Under the pieces are notes generated by a model that was not told the origin of the DNA, did no database searches, and worked only from the letters and a program-made list of their open reading frames with translations. The translations under genes were made by a program, and so were the position numbers. Source: Pirellulaceae bacterium (GTDB taxonomy: Bacteria > Planctomycetota > Planctomycetia > Pirellulales > Pirellulaceae). From it: DNA of 37,223 nucleotides. This document shows, piece by piece, positions 8,570 to 16,639 of this stretch. How positions within the stretch are numbered: the first letter of the stretch is position 1; the number at the start of each line of letters is the position of its first letter. The DNA lies in contig JALSIV010000447.1 of assembly GCA_026989685.1 (NCBI GenBank), forward strand, positions 1 to 37,223, read 5' to 3'.

Positions 8570-8869
8570 TCATCCTGGGTTGCGCATCCGAGCCAGCATC
8601 AGTTCGAACATGGGACCGGCCAGGCGGTCCGCCGACGATTCGGTGATCCGGTCCGCCAAGTGCTGGTCGAGCTGCTGCTGAAAGATCTCCTCTGCTCGCC
8701 CACCATGCATGTAAGCTGGGGGATCCTGCGTCTTTCGCATGGCTGCCAGCATTTGACCGAACAGTGTGGTGCCCACGAATCGGGTGAAGGCTTCCCGGGT
8801 CTCCAATTCCTTGGGAGTCAATTGGTCGGTGGGTGTCCGTTGAACCATGCGTACGCCGGCGGCATCCAT
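8570..8869 (-). CDS. flgJ: FlgJ-type rod-binding protein (no muramidase domain)
   Basis: The product is 99 aa and consists only of the N-terminal rod-scaffold domain, with TREAFTRFVGTTLFGQMLAAMRK, YMHGGRAEEIFQQQLDQ and AGPMFELMLARM. The peptidoglycan hydrolase half of the enterobacterial protein is missing, as in many other bacteria, so wall opening must use another enzyme. ATG 8869 is preferred because of AAGGA 8 nt upstream. An in-frame TTG 13 codons earlier would overlap flgI. It lies 22 nt after flgI and 15 nt before flgN. Confidence 0.87.
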   Translation of the reverse strand: MDAAGVRMVQRTPTDQLTPKELETREAFTRFVGTTLFGQMLAAMRKTQDPPAYMHGGRAEEIFQQQLDQHLADRITESSADRLAGPMFELMLARMRNPG

Positions 8870-8891
8870 GCTTGTTTCCTTTTTCTGTTCG

Positions 8892-9983
8892 CTATTGGGT
8901 ATCGACAAACTCCGCGTAGAGCGATCCCGACTCGTTGATCTTGCGCAGGATGGCGATGACGTCTCGAGGGGGGACTTTCAGAGCGCGCAGCGCCTGCAAC
9001 AGCCCTTCCAACGAGTTGGCGCTCGACTGGCCCGCTTCGCTGTCGACGTCGACGAACTCGGCCACCAGTTGCTGGCCGGCTTCGATCGTCAGGTTGCGAT
9101 GAGTGACGATGACCGGACCGATCCGAACCTGATCGGTGGCTACCACCGTTCCTTCTCGCTCGTCCACGATGACACGAGTCGGCTTGGACTTGAGAATGAT
9201 TCGTTGTTCCCGGATTTCCGAAATGAACTGAACCACATTGTTGCGGTACTCTTCGGGAACGCGGATTTCGATGGTGGTGGCGTCTTTGGCGCGAGCGATT
9301 CCGCTGCCGGCCGACTTGAGGTAGCTGGGGTCGTGGTACTGATTGATGGTCGACGCCAGATCATAGGCCATCTGGAAGCTGGCAAGCTGCGGTTTGACGA
9401 CCAATGTGAGGACATTGTCTTTGAGATAAGGATGTTCGAACGTTTCCAGCAACTGGCAACCTTTGGCGATTCGAGCAAAGGTGGGACTGGTTGGATCCGA
9501 GACCGAGATGGGGCCCTGAGCCAGGGCGTAGACCCGGTTATCGCCGGGGGCTCCCAGCAGGGCGGTGGGAAGCAATTGTCCCCCTTCCAGGCTCTTGGCC
9601 GCGATGGCCGTGACGGTACAGGTGAAGCGGTCGCCTTCGGCCGCTCCCTCGCCGGGCACGGTGGCCATGACGGCGACCAGTGCCACGTTCTTGCTGTCCT
9701 GCAGTTCTTCCGAAAGGTATTTGCCCGCCGTATCCTTGCTGACGGGGTTTCCCGACATTTCCAGAATGCGAGCCAGTTTGCGGAGGGTCAACGGCGACTT
9801 GCCGTCTCCCGTTCCTCTCAGGCCGACCACGATCCCGAAGCCTTGCAGCGTTACCGGCTCCTGCCCCTTGATTCGCGAGATTTCTCCGATCTTGACACTC
9901 GGTTGCGCCAGTGCTGCGGAAGCGCTCCCGATCAACAGGCAGCAGGTCATCAGTCGTACAATGCGATGCAGGCGAAGGTTCAT
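8892..9983 (-). CDS. flgI: Flagellar P-ring protein FlgI
   Basis: The product is 363 aa, the usual length. A signal peptide (MNLRLHRIVRLM to SAALA) is followed by the conserved start VKIGEISRIKGQEPVTLQGFG and the motif VVGLRGTGDGKSP. FlgI polymerises in the periplasm around the rod as the P-ring. ATG 9983 gives a standard signal peptide. An ATG nine codons earlier is also possible, and neither has a strong ribosome site. It lies downstream of flgH in the ring-protein block. Confidence 0.95.
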   Translation of the reverse strand: MNLRLHRIVRLMTCCLLIGSASAALAQPSVKIGEISRIKGQEPVTLQGFGIVVGLRGTGDGKSPLTLRKLARILEMSGNPVSKDTAGKYLSEELQDSKNVALVAVMATVPGEGAAEGDRFTCTVTAIAAKSLEGGQLLPTALLGAPGDNRVYALAQGPISVSDPTSPTFARIAKGCQLLETFEHPYLKDNVLTLVVKPQLASFQMAYDLASTINQYHDPSYLKSAGSGIARAKDATTIEIRVPEEYRNNVVQFISEIREQRIILKSKPTRVIVDEREGTVVATDQVRIGPVIVTHRNLTIEAGQQLVAEFVDVDSEAGQSSANSLEGLLQALRALKVPPRDVIAILRKINESGSLYAEFVDTQ

Positions 9984-10067
9984 AGTATCCGGGATCTGGA
10001 GCAGGCTCATGTTGGAAACGTCCGTGTCGAGCTACCGGCCTCGATGTGGCCGGCGAGATAAGCGTCC

Positions 10068-10790
10068 CTAGAACGGCTGGAACAAGTGGAACAGCTTGGT
10101 GAACCAGCCGCGGCGATACGATTCGCGAACGTTGCCCCGCTCGAATTTCCTCACTTCCAGATTGGCGATGTGACGACTGAGTACGACGTTGTCGGGACTG
10201 ATGTCCTGCGGCCGACATTCTCCCGTCAAGCTGACCGACCAGACTTCATTGTTGATTCGGACATTCTTGTGTGCCTCCAGGACAATATTCCCGTTGGGCC
10301 GAATATCGACGATCTCGGCGGAGATGTTGAACGTGATCAGTTCGTTGGTTTCCAGTTCGCCTTCGGAGCGATAGATCGAATTGAGTTGCCCGTTGACGCG
10401 CTGGTCTCCCAATGTCTGCGGTGAGGGTTTGATCGCTTTGAGTCCCAACAGGAAGGGCCAGTCCTTCAAGATGGCGTCGTACAGTGCATTGCGACGTGCG
10501 CTGACTTCGCCCGTCGATTTCATCCGCTGCACCTCGTCCACCCGGACCGTCACGATGTCGTGTTTGCGAAGTTCGCGCGGCGGTGGCACCGGAATGTACC
10601 CGTAGGTGTCTTCGAGTCGCACCGGCGCGTGATCGGTGTCGGAAATCGTGCGGCGATAGAGACTGGACGACTGAGCCACTCCGAGGCGGCTCGAGGTGAG
10701 CAGGCAGCAGATGAGCAACCCCGCCTGCCAGCCGCGATGTCGGCAACGGGCCGACCGAACGGTGTTCGGGTACCATTTTGTCGAGATCAT
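10068..10790 (-). CDS. flgH: Flagellar L-ring protein FlgH
   Basis: The product is 240 aa. The C-terminal two thirds have FlgH signatures: LRKHDIVTVRVDEVQRMKSTGEV, the long strand region with NISAEIVDIRPNGNIVLEA, and VSLTGECRPQDISPDNVV. FlgH forms the L-ring in the outer membrane. Most FlgH proteins are lipoproteins. Here the signal region reads GLLICCLLTSSRLGVAQ, which has no [G/A/S]C lipobox, so cleavage after VAQ by ordinary signal peptidase looks more likely. The ATG overlaps the flgA stop (ATGA), and GGGGGAAG lies 5 nt upstream, so the two are translationally coupled. The much longer open frame upstream is the shadow of flgA. Confidence 0.93.
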   Translation of the reverse strand: MISTKWYPNTVRSARCRHRGWQAGLLICCLLTSSRLGVAQSSSLYRRTISDTDHAPVRLEDTYGYIPVPPPRELRKHDIVTVRVDEVQRMKSTGEVSARRNALYDAILKDWPFLLGLKAIKPSPQTLGDQRVNGQLNSIYRSEGELETNELITFNISAEIVDIRPNGNIVLEAHKNVRINNEVWSVSLTGECRPQDISPDNVVLSRHIANLEVRKFERGNVRESYRRGWFTKLFHLFQPF

Positions 10791-11854
10791 GGACTTCCCC
10801 CTGGTGAGTTGGCGAGGCCGGATGAAGGTGCTTGGAGCACCACTTCGGCGAATTTGGGACCCACGGCCCGCGCCGTGAACGTCTCTTTGGTTTCCGGGTT
10901 TTCCAGTTGGACCAGAGCCCCGATGCGAGCGTCTTGTTTGGCCGTCGCCAAGGTGCGCACGGTGAAGCCGCCGGCTCGAGCGACCACCACGACGCCATCG
11001 CGGCGCCGAATGACCAATGGCGGTCGCACTGCATGACGCTCGATCGGGCGGCCGGCCAGCAGAGGCTTGCTGACCTCGAGCCCGATCACCTCCTTCGCTA
11101 CGGTGATCCAACTGCCGCTCCCTTGCCCGCGGCGGCCTGTTTGCGATGCCGGATATTCGGCGATGCGGACGTCGGCCGCCTGGATCACTTCGCCGGGACT
11201 GAGATTGCGGTTGGCCACGACGACATGGAACACGGGATGGACCTCGGCCGACACCCTGACGGCAATCGTCCGGTCGGTCGACTCGTCGGCGAAGACGACG
11301 CGGAATGCACGGCGGTTCGGTCGGTCGGCGTTCCGCGACGCCTCTTGGTCGGCCGCTGTCACATCGACGATCCGGTGCGACTGGAGGAAATCGGGCAGAT
11401 CGGCTTGGAGCAGCTTGACGTGATTCGTCGCCGACACTCCGTAACGTTCCTTCCAGTACCCGGCAATGGCCTGTTCCACGCGCTGTGCCACGGTCTTGTC
11501 CGCGCGCACCGGGACGGTGGGACCGCTGCGTCCGCTCAGCTCGACGCGCCGCGCGCCGCTGAAGGCGATCGAGCGGCCGTCGATCCCCGAAAGGACCAGC
11601 AGGCGGCGGATTTCGTCTCGGTGGATGATCAAACGGTCGCCGATCCCGGGTGCCGGGCAAATGTCCAGCATCTGCAGTTCCCGTAGTTTGGCCTTGGGCA
11701 AGCCGCTCAGTTCGGCGATATGACCGAGTCGCACCACTTGCCGAGGACGCACCGGCTGCCGGCGCATCTGCACCTGCAGTGTTTGAGCGGTCGCCTGCGA
11801 GGCGCTGATCAGCAGGAACCAGGCGATGATGTTACGGATGGTCTTCGGTGTCAT
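10787..11854 (-). CDS. flgA: FlgA, P-ring assembly chaperone with SAF domain
   Basis: The product is 355 aa, longer than the roughly 220 aa of enterobacterial FlgA. Residues 1-23 are a signal peptide ending ASQATAQ. The C-terminal third holds the SAF/FlgA chaperone region: NRNLSPGEVIQAADVRIAEY, then GLEVSKPLLAGRPIERHAVRPP and the final RDGVVVVARAGGFTVRTLATAKQDARIG. The N-terminal extension (about 25-180) is a further domain of the kind found in larger FlgA proteins. It helps FlgI polymerise in the periplasm. ATG 11854 has AAGGA 7-8 nt upstream. The stop codon overlaps the flgH start. Confidence 0.92.
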   Translation of the reverse strand: MTPKTIRNIIAWFLLISASQATAQTLQVQMRRQPVRPRQVVRLGHIAELSGLPKAKLRELQMLDICPAPGIGDRLIIHRDEIRRLLVLSGIDGRSIAFSGARRVELSGRSGPTVPVRADKTVAQRVEQAIAGYWKERYGVSATNHVKLLQADLPDFLQSHRIVDVTAADQEASRNADRPNRRAFRVVFADESTDRTIAVRVSAEVHPVFHVVVANRNLSPGEVIQAADVRIAEYPASQTGRRGQGSGSWITVAKEVIGLEVSKPLLAGRPIERHAVRPPLVIRRRDGVVVVARAGGFTVRTLATAKQDARIGALVQLENPETKETFTARAVGPKFAEVVLQAPSSGLANSPGGSP

Positions 11855-11862
11855 GTTCGTTC

Positions 11863-11975
11863 CTTGCTTGGCAACATCTGCGTGCCGTGTGCGCATCGTG
11901 CACGGGCTTTCGGTTGTCACCACCCCCCTACAGCCTCCAGTCTCCCGCCTCCCGCCTTGCGGGCGCAGCCCGCGT
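11863..11975 (+). repeat. Dispersed intergenic repeat, copy A (flgG-flgA space)
   Basis: One of four copies of a family of about 100-115 bp. Its core reads TTTCGGTTGTCACCAC, then CCCGCCT-type motifs, and ends in the perfect hairpin GCGGGC-GCA-GCCCGC (11959-11973). It fills nearly all of the space between the flgG stop and the flgA ribosome site. Reading with the operon, the hairpin lies 8-22 nt after the flgG stop. Confidence 0.82.
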
Positions 11976-11980
11976 CAAGG

Positions 11981-12784
11981 CTACGGCCGCCTCAGGTTGC
12001 TGATGAGTTGCAGGATCTCGTCACCCGTTTTCACGGCTTCGGAATTGAGTTCGAAACTGCGCTGAGTGGTAATCAGATCGATCAGTTCATTGACGGGATC
12101 GACATTGGATGCTTCGAGGAACCCGCCCCGCAGCTCGCCGAACCCGGTGTTTCCGGGATTGTCCGTCGTGGGCGTGCCCGAAGCGTCGCTTTGTTGATAG
12201 AGGTTGTCGCCGAGTTTGATCAGGCCTTCCGGGTTGGTGAAAACGGCCAACTGAATCTGGCCCGCCACCTGGGCTTGCGGCGAAGTGCTGGTGAAGAACA
12301 CGACTTCGCCGTTCGGTTTGATCTCGTAGCGAATGGCCTCGTTGGGAATATTGATCGTCGGCTCCAGCAGCCGCCCGACACTGGCCGAGCCGAGTACGAG
12401 ATCTCCGTTGAGATTGCGGCTGAAATTGCCGGCGCGGGTGAACAGAATCTGACCATTGGGATCGGTGACCTGGAAGAACCCACTTCCCACAATGGCCACG
12501 TCGAGCGGGTTGCCCGTTTTGAGGATCGTTCCTTGCAGAAAATCGGTCTGGATGCTGCTGACGCGCGTTCCCAGGCCGATCGATGTGCCGGTGGCCGTCC
12601 GGTTCCCGGCGGAGTCCTGCGCACCTGGTAGGGCCTCGGTTCGATAGAACAAGTCTTCGAAGTTGGCTCGGTTCTTCTTGAACCCGGTCGTGTTGATGTT
12701 GGCCAGGTTGTGGGCGATCACATCGAGCTTGGTCTGCAAGGCATCCATGCCCGTGGCCGCCGTGTAGAGTGTTTGGACGCTCAT
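11981..12784 (-). CDS. flgG: Distal rod protein FlgG
   Basis: The product is 267 aa, the standard length. The N-terminus has the rod signature LDVIAHNLANINTTGFKKNRANFEDL, the centre has GSGFFQVTDPNGQILFTRAGNFSRNLNGDLV, and the C-terminus has GGFLEASNVDPVNELIDLITTQRSFELNSEAV. All are diagnostic of FlgG, which forms the distal rod through the P- and L-rings. AAGGA 8 nt before ATG 12784 supports the start. A copy of the dispersed repeat lies on each side of the gene. Confidence 0.96.
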   Translation of the reverse strand: MSVQTLYTAATGMDALQTKLDVIAHNLANINTTGFKKNRANFEDLFYRTEALPGAQDSAGNRTATGTSIGLGTRVSSIQTDFLQGTILKTGNPLDVAIVGSGFFQVTDPNGQILFTRAGNFSRNLNGDLVLGSASVGRLLEPTINIPNEAIRYEIKPNGEVVFFTSTSPQAQVAGQIQLAVFTNPEGLIKLGDNLYQQSDASGTPTTDNPGNTGFGELRGGFLEASNVDPVNELIDLITTQRSFELNSEAVKTGDEILQLISNLRRP

Positions 12785-12810
12785 GAGTCTTCCTTCAACC
12801 TGTCAGAGTC

Positions 12811-12925
12811 CTACTTCGTTATATCTGCGTGCCGTACGTGCGTCTTGCGCTGACTTTGGGTTGTCGCCATCACCCCGACAGACTACGGTCTCCCGCCTCC
12901 AGCCTCGCGGGCGCAACCCGCGTTA
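12811..12925 (+). repeat. Dispersed intergenic repeat, copy B (flgF-flgG space)
   Basis: Same family and orientation as the flgG-flgA copy. It starts with the related CTACTTCGTTATATCTGCG and ends GCGGGCGCAACCCGCGTTA, so its hairpin has one mismatch. The last bases of the repeat supply the TAA stop of flgF (12923-12925), so the repeat edge is also the gene edge. Confidence 0.8.
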
Positions 12926-13672
12926 GGCGCGAAGCAAGCGGCTGATCAGGCCGCCGGTGATCGTGTCGTGGTTCTGAATCATTCTCATATTCGTTTCGAA
13001 AGCCCGCGAAGTCTCGATCAGCTCGAGCATGGCCAACGTAGGCCGGACCGCCGACTGCTCCAGGTAGCCCTGCTTGATGTTGCGCTGATCCCGATCGATC
13101 GGTTCCACGGGAGAGAGGGGCCGGAACAGGTTCTCGCCGATGCGCACCAGGCTGTCGAGCGAGGTGGGTTCCACCAGCCCCAGATACCAACTCTGGCCGC
13201 CCTGTTGAATCAGGCCACCCGGCGCGACTTGCCAGGGTGCGTTCAAGTCAAGGATGATGGGGGCCCCTTCCTGACTGAGCACTTGCTGACCCGCTTGCGT
13301 GAGCAGATTGCCGTTGGCGTCGAGGCGAAAGTTGCCGGCCCGCGTCAGCAGCCGATGGGCTCCGTCTTGGACCCAGAAGAAGCCGTCTCCTTCGATGGAA
13401 AAGTCGGTCGGGTTGCCGGTAAATCGAACGGGACCCGGCGAAAAACCGGTCCGCGTCTCTTTGACCGAGACCCCGCCTCCGATGTCGGCCAGCGACTTGA
13501 GTCCCGGCGCGGTCTCTCCTCGCAGGACTTCCGCGGACGGGCGAGCTTCGATGATCGAAAAGGCCTCTTTGAATCCCGGCGTGTCGACGTTCGCCAGGTT
13601 GTTGGTGAGGACCTCGAGGCGTTTTTGTTGCGTGGCCGCGCCGGCGGCCGAAACGTACATGCCGTAACTCAT
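12923..13672 (-). CDS. flgF: Proximal rod protein, FlgF type
   Basis: The product is 249 aa. It begins MSYGMYVSAAGAATQQKRLE and carries TNNLANVDTPGFKEAFSI, then FSIEGDGFFWVQDGAHRLLTRAGNFRLDANG. The C-terminus has QGYLEQSAVRPTLAMLELIETSRAFETNMRMIQNHD, the FlgF/FlgG-family end. Its place before flgG and its divergence from FlgG favour FlgF. It is the first gene of the operon, with a sigma-54-type promoter 57-76 nt upstream of the ATG. The ribosome site is weak (GGCGAC). Confidence 0.88.
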   Translation of the reverse strand: MSYGMYVSAAGAATQQKRLEVLTNNLANVDTPGFKEAFSIIEARPSAEVLRGETAPGLKSLADIGGGVSVKETRTGFSPGPVRFTGNPTDFSIEGDGFFWVQDGAHRLLTRAGNFRLDANGNLLTQAGQQVLSQEGAPIILDLNAPWQVAPGGLIQQGGQSWYLGLVEPTSLDSLVRIGENLFRPLSPVEPIDRDQRNIKQGYLEQSAVRPTLAMLELIETSRAFETNMRMIQNHDTITGGLISRLLRA

Positions 13673-13728
13673 GGCAGTCGCCGTTCACTCAGGTCGCCCC
13701 CCTGCGTGTTCGGTCGGCTGTCCGCCTA

Positions 13729-13748
13729 TTGCAACCCCAGTGCCAAAT
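13729..13748 (-). promoter_or_regulatory. Sigma-54 (RpoN) promoter of the flagellar operon
   Basis: The minus strand reads TTGGCACTGGGGTTGCAA. Against the consensus TGGCAC-N4/5-TTGC the GG and GC pairs are exactly 10 bp apart and both boxes match fully. The transcript would start near 13719, leaving a leader of about 47 nt before the flgF ATG. Sigma-54 control of rod, ring and hook genes is established in several bacterial groups. It requires an ATP-dependent enhancer-binding activator. Confidence 0.85.
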
Positions 13749-13842
13749 GGCTGCGCGGCATCCGGTTCGCGTCGTAAGGGGGTGTGTGCCAAGAAGATCC
13801 GATTTCCGGCGGTTTCCCAATGTCTGCGGCGTCTCGTGGGCC

Positions 13843-13883
13843 TGCCGCCGCAAAGCGGCAAATCCTGCCGGTTCCTACCGGCA
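13843..13883. promoter_or_regulatory. Twin palindromes, candidate enhancer for the sigma-54 promoter
   Basis: Two 18-bp inverted repeats lie side by side: TGCCGC-N6-GCGGCA (13843-13860) and TGCCGGT-N4-ACCGGCA (13866-13883). Their centres are 23 bp apart, about two helical turns, so dimers would bind the same face. They lie about 110-140 bp upstream of the sigma-54 site, the usual position of activator sites. They are also 70-110 bp upstream of the promoter for the plus-strand gene, so they could serve either side. Hairpins in a transcript are an alternative reading. Confidence 0.5.
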
Positions 13884-13926
13884 ACAGTTGCCTACCGAAC
13901 TTGCGACCGAAGAGGGGCGATTTCTC

Positions 13927-13956
13927 TTGCAGCGGCGGGGGGCTCTTCCCTACAAT
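13927..13956 (+). promoter_or_regulatory. Sigma-70-type promoter of the DUF4254/PDZ genes
   Basis: TTGCAG (13927-13932), an 18-bp spacer and TACAAT (13951-13956) give four and five matches to the standard hexamers. The predicted start near 13963 leaves a leader of about 50 nt before the ATG at 14012. Confidence 0.6.
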
Positions 13957-14011
13957 TCGGCACTTCAGACGGGATCGAGAGCCCGCTCGGGTCGCTGTGT
14001 GGGGAGAAAGG

Positions 14012-14635
14012 ATGGTGAGCACGATGCCGATCGACGTGGAGGCTGTGGTCCGCTTGCACCGGGAAATGGTGGTCAGGTGGCACCAGCGAGGAGAAGTCGA
14101 CGTTCCCTACGAAGGGATCGAAGGCGTCATCTGCCGGCAGTTTACGTACAACTACCTCCTGTGGCACGAGGAAGATGTGGCCCGTAGCCCCGATGTGGGG
14201 GATGCCCGGATCGCCGCCGTCAAGCGGGCCATCGACGGTTACAACCAGAAACGGAATGACTGGATGGAACGGATTGACGACCGCATCACGGAAGAACTGG
14301 AGCGGCAGGGTGTGGTCGCCGACCCCGACGCCTCGCAAAACACGGAAACCCCGGGCAGCGTGATCGATCGGATGTCGATCTTGGCTCTGCGGATCTATCA
14401 TTTGGAGGAAGAAGCCGGGCGTTCGGACGCCACTCCCGAACACCTCGAGTCGGTACAGGCCAAGCTGGCGATCTGCCTCGAGCAGCTCGATGACCTGGCT
14501 CGCTCACTGGGAGAGCTGTTGGAGGACATCTTCGCAGGGCGCAAACGCCACAAGACATATCGGCACCTGAAGATGTATAATGATCCGGAGCTGAACCCTT
14601 ATTTGTACCGAGCGAAAAAACGGCGAGCCGGGTGA
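14012..14635 (+). CDS. DUF4254 family protein
   Basis: The product is 207 aa and matches DUF4254 throughout: YNYLLWHEEDVARSPD, VKRAIDGYNQKRNDWMERID, then NTETPGSVIDRMSILALRIYH, and the end GRKRHKTYRHLKMYNDPELNP. The protein looks helical and soluble. The family occurs in planctomycetes and Bacteroidetes and has no proven biochemical role. It is sometimes found near surface polysaccharide genes, which I do not see here. ATG 14012 (GAGAAAGG just upstream) is used; ATG 14024 is an alternative. The frame extends upstream without coding character. It is 54 nt from the PDZ gene and is probably co-transcribed with it. Confidence 0.85.
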   Translation: MVSTMPIDVEAVVRLHREMVVRWHQRGEVDVPYEGIEGVICRQFTYNYLLWHEEDVARSPDVGDARIAAVKRAIDGYNQKRNDWMERIDDRITEELERQGVVADPDASQNTETPGSVIDRMSILALRIYHLEEEAGRSDATPEHLESVQAKLAICLEQLDDLARSLGELLEDIFAGRKRHKTYRHLKMYNDPELNPYLYRAKKRRAG

Positions 14636-14689
14636 GTCGATTCGCCCCACCCTCTTGCCCGTTCGCGGCCTACCCGTTTCTCCCGCATC

Positions 14690-16129
14690 ATGTTCTCGAA
14701 CCAACGCCATCGGCTGACCGTGCTCGTCGCCTGTATCGGCCTGTGCGGTGGTGTGGGGAACTTGTCTCCTCGGCGGGCTCGAGCCGACCAGACCGATCTT
14801 GCCAAACTCGTCGAACAGCTCGACGCGGCCCGGTATGACGAGCGGACGGAGGCGACTGAGACACTGATCCAGCGAGGGGCTGAGGCCATTGGTCCGCTCG
14901 AGTCGGCGTTCGGACAGGGATCACTCGAGTTGCGGACTCGAGTCATCTACATTCTGAAGGAGGTGGCGCTGGCCAAGCCGGGGGAAATCGACGGGCAGGC
15001 CGTCGAGGCGCTGCAGCGGATTGCCGCTTCGCAGAATCCGTCGGCCGGCCGGGCTCAAAAGGTGCTGGCTCAGTTGGCCGACATCGGGGAGCAGCGAGCT
15101 TTGGCCAGGCTGCTGTCGTTGGGAGCCAAATTCGAGCGACTGCGGAATCCGGCATTCGTGCCGTACGAAGCGCTGGTCATCGATAGCGGCGTTTGGAAAG
15201 GGAGCGAAGCGGATCTGATTCTGCTGAGTCACCTGCGGAAGGTACGAGCTGTTCAGATATCCGGCGATGGTGTGGGAGACCCATGGTTCGCCCCGATCGC
15301 TCGCATGCCCAACCTGACTCACCTGGTCATCAAGCGGGCTCGGCATATTACCAACGCGGCGTTGCCGCCGCTGGTTGGTCTGCGATCTCTGCAGCGACTC
15401 GATGTTTTCTACTCTTCGATCGGCGACGGTGCCGTGGACTCGATCTTGGCCATGAAGAATCGGCTCCAATATGTCCGCCTCTATGGAACGGGCATCAGCT
15501 TGGAAGCGGCTCGAGCTCTCGAAGCCGCTCTTCCACCCACGGCCGTGCTCGATTACAAACGCGGCGCTTTCCTGGGCGTGCAGTGCCGGTCGGGATGGCT
15601 GTGCCAGGTTTCGGAAGTGACCGAGGGGAGTGCGGCTCACCGCGCGGGGATTCAGTCGAGCGACATCTTGATTCGGTTTGGAAAGAAGCCGATCCGCAGC
15701 TTCGAAGACTTGCGCGACGCCATTGCCGCCAACGCTCCGGGGGACCGGGAAAAACTGACTCTGTTACGGCACGCCACGGAGGCCACGTTTTATTTTCCCC
15801 GAGGCTCTCACGGGCCCAAAGATGTCGGTTTTGAGGCCGAGCAGCATGTGCTGGGGTTGCTGGTCACCGATGTGACGAAAGGAAGCGTGGCCGACCGGGC
15901 CGGGCTGGAAAAGGGGGATATCTTGTTTTCCGTCGGCGGCGCTCCCCCCAAGTCGATCGAACATCTGTTTGCCACGCTGAAGAAGATCGATGCCGACCGG
16001 GCGGCCGGTGGCGGCGGTTTGGCACCTCGAGGCGGTTTCGGCCGGCCGGGCAATCCACCACCGGCCGTATCGGGCCTGCGGGGCTACCGCCAGGTCACCG
16101 TCGAGGTCGTCTTCGGCGAGTGGCAGTAG
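14690..16129 (+). CDS. Secreted HEAT/LRR-like protein with two PDZ domains
   Basis: The product is 479 aa. Order: signal peptide (1-32); helical repeats resembling HEAT (about 35-150); leucine-rich segment (about 175-285, with MPNLTHLVIKRARHITNAALPPL); PDZ domain 1 (about 293-370, GSAAHRAGIQSSDILIRFG); PDZ domain 2 (about 385-478, GSVADRAGLEKGDILFSVGG) with a Gly/Pro-rich insert near 438-460. No protease domain is present, so it probably acts as a periplasmic or surface adaptor that binds protein C-termini. The ribosome site is poor. It follows the DUF4254 gene, and I see no functional link beyond shared transcription. Confidence 0.82.
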   Translation: MFSNQRHRLTVLVACIGLCGGVGNLSPRRARADQTDLAKLVEQLDAARYDERTEATETLIQRGAEAIGPLESAFGQGSLELRTRVIYILKEVALAKPGEIDGQAVEALQRIAASQNPSAGRAQKVLAQLADIGEQRALARLLSLGAKFERLRNPAFVPYEALVIDSGVWKGSEADLILLSHLRKVRAVQISGDGVGDPWFAPIARMPNLTHLVIKRARHITNAALPPLVGLRSLQRLDVFYSSIGDGAVDSILAMKNRLQYVRLYGTGISLEAARALEAALPPTAVLDYKRGAFLGVQCRSGWLCQVSEVTEGSAAHRAGIQSSDILIRFGKKPIRSFEDLRDAIAANAPGDREKLTLLRHATEATFYFPRGSHGPKDVGFEAEQHVLGLLVTDVTKGSVADRAGLEKGDILFSVGGAPPKSIEHLFATLKKIDADRAAGGGGLAPRGGFGRPGNPPPAVSGLRGYRQVTVEVVFGEWQ

Positions 16130-16204
16130 TCGATCGGCGCGGCGCCGGAATGGGAGTTGTTCGGCTTTTTCGGTTGGCGTCTTGCCCACCGGACGAGCTG
16201 GACA

Positions 16205-16410
16205 CCGATTGCGACGCAAAAAGCAGGCACGCCTGAATATCTTCTGGTGCGAGTCCTTCGTATTCGTCGAGGATGTCGGCGGCAGAAGAACCGTGGGCCG
16301 GAAGATTCAGGATATATTCCACGGTCAGTCGCGCGCCTTTAATCACCGGGTTTACCGGCCATGGCCTTTGAATCACACACCATGCGTTCGAGAAGTGGTT
16401 GGTTGCTCAT
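16205..16410 (-). pseudogene. Frameshifted DUF433 antitoxin-like remnant
   Basis: From ATG 16410 one minus-strand frame reads MSNQPLLERMVCDSKAMAGKP and then stops. The next frame continues PVIKGARLTVEYILNLPAHG, then DILDEYEGLAPEDIQACLLFASQS. Together these form a normal DUF433 domain. The break is at a GGG/CCC run (16348-16350), where one extra C shifts the frame. After about 16205 the frame runs into Ser/Arg-rich non-family sequence and overlaps the end of the PDZ gene. DUF433 proteins are usually paired with a DUF5615 PIN-like toxin. No such gene follows, so this is a broken toxin-antitoxin relic. Confidence 0.75.
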
Positions 16411-16597
16411 GATTTTACCGCAGGTCCATGTTACTCGGTCAGGGGACACGCAGGGAAGCTGAGCAACGAACTGCGATTTATCCGGCGGCGGAGCGCAGGC
16501 GGATAGAGCGTGCGTTGAACTTTGTCGGGACGGCGGACGGGGCAAGTCGGCGGGAACACGAAAATAGCTCTCAACGATCGTTGGAGCGTAAGTTTCC

Positions 16598-16639
16598 CAT
16601 TCGCCACTCACCATTTTTCATTTTTCATTTTTCACTCGA
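16598..16639. repeat. Heptamer tandem repeat at a gene 3' end
   Basis: Six 7-bp units in phase: CATTCGC, CACTCAC, CATTTTT three times, then CACTCGA. They overlap the 3' end of the NHL/oxidoreductase gene, whose stop codon (16625-16627) lies inside the repeat. Degenerate heptamer repeats of this kind are known between genes in several bacterial phyla. Confidence 0.75.
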
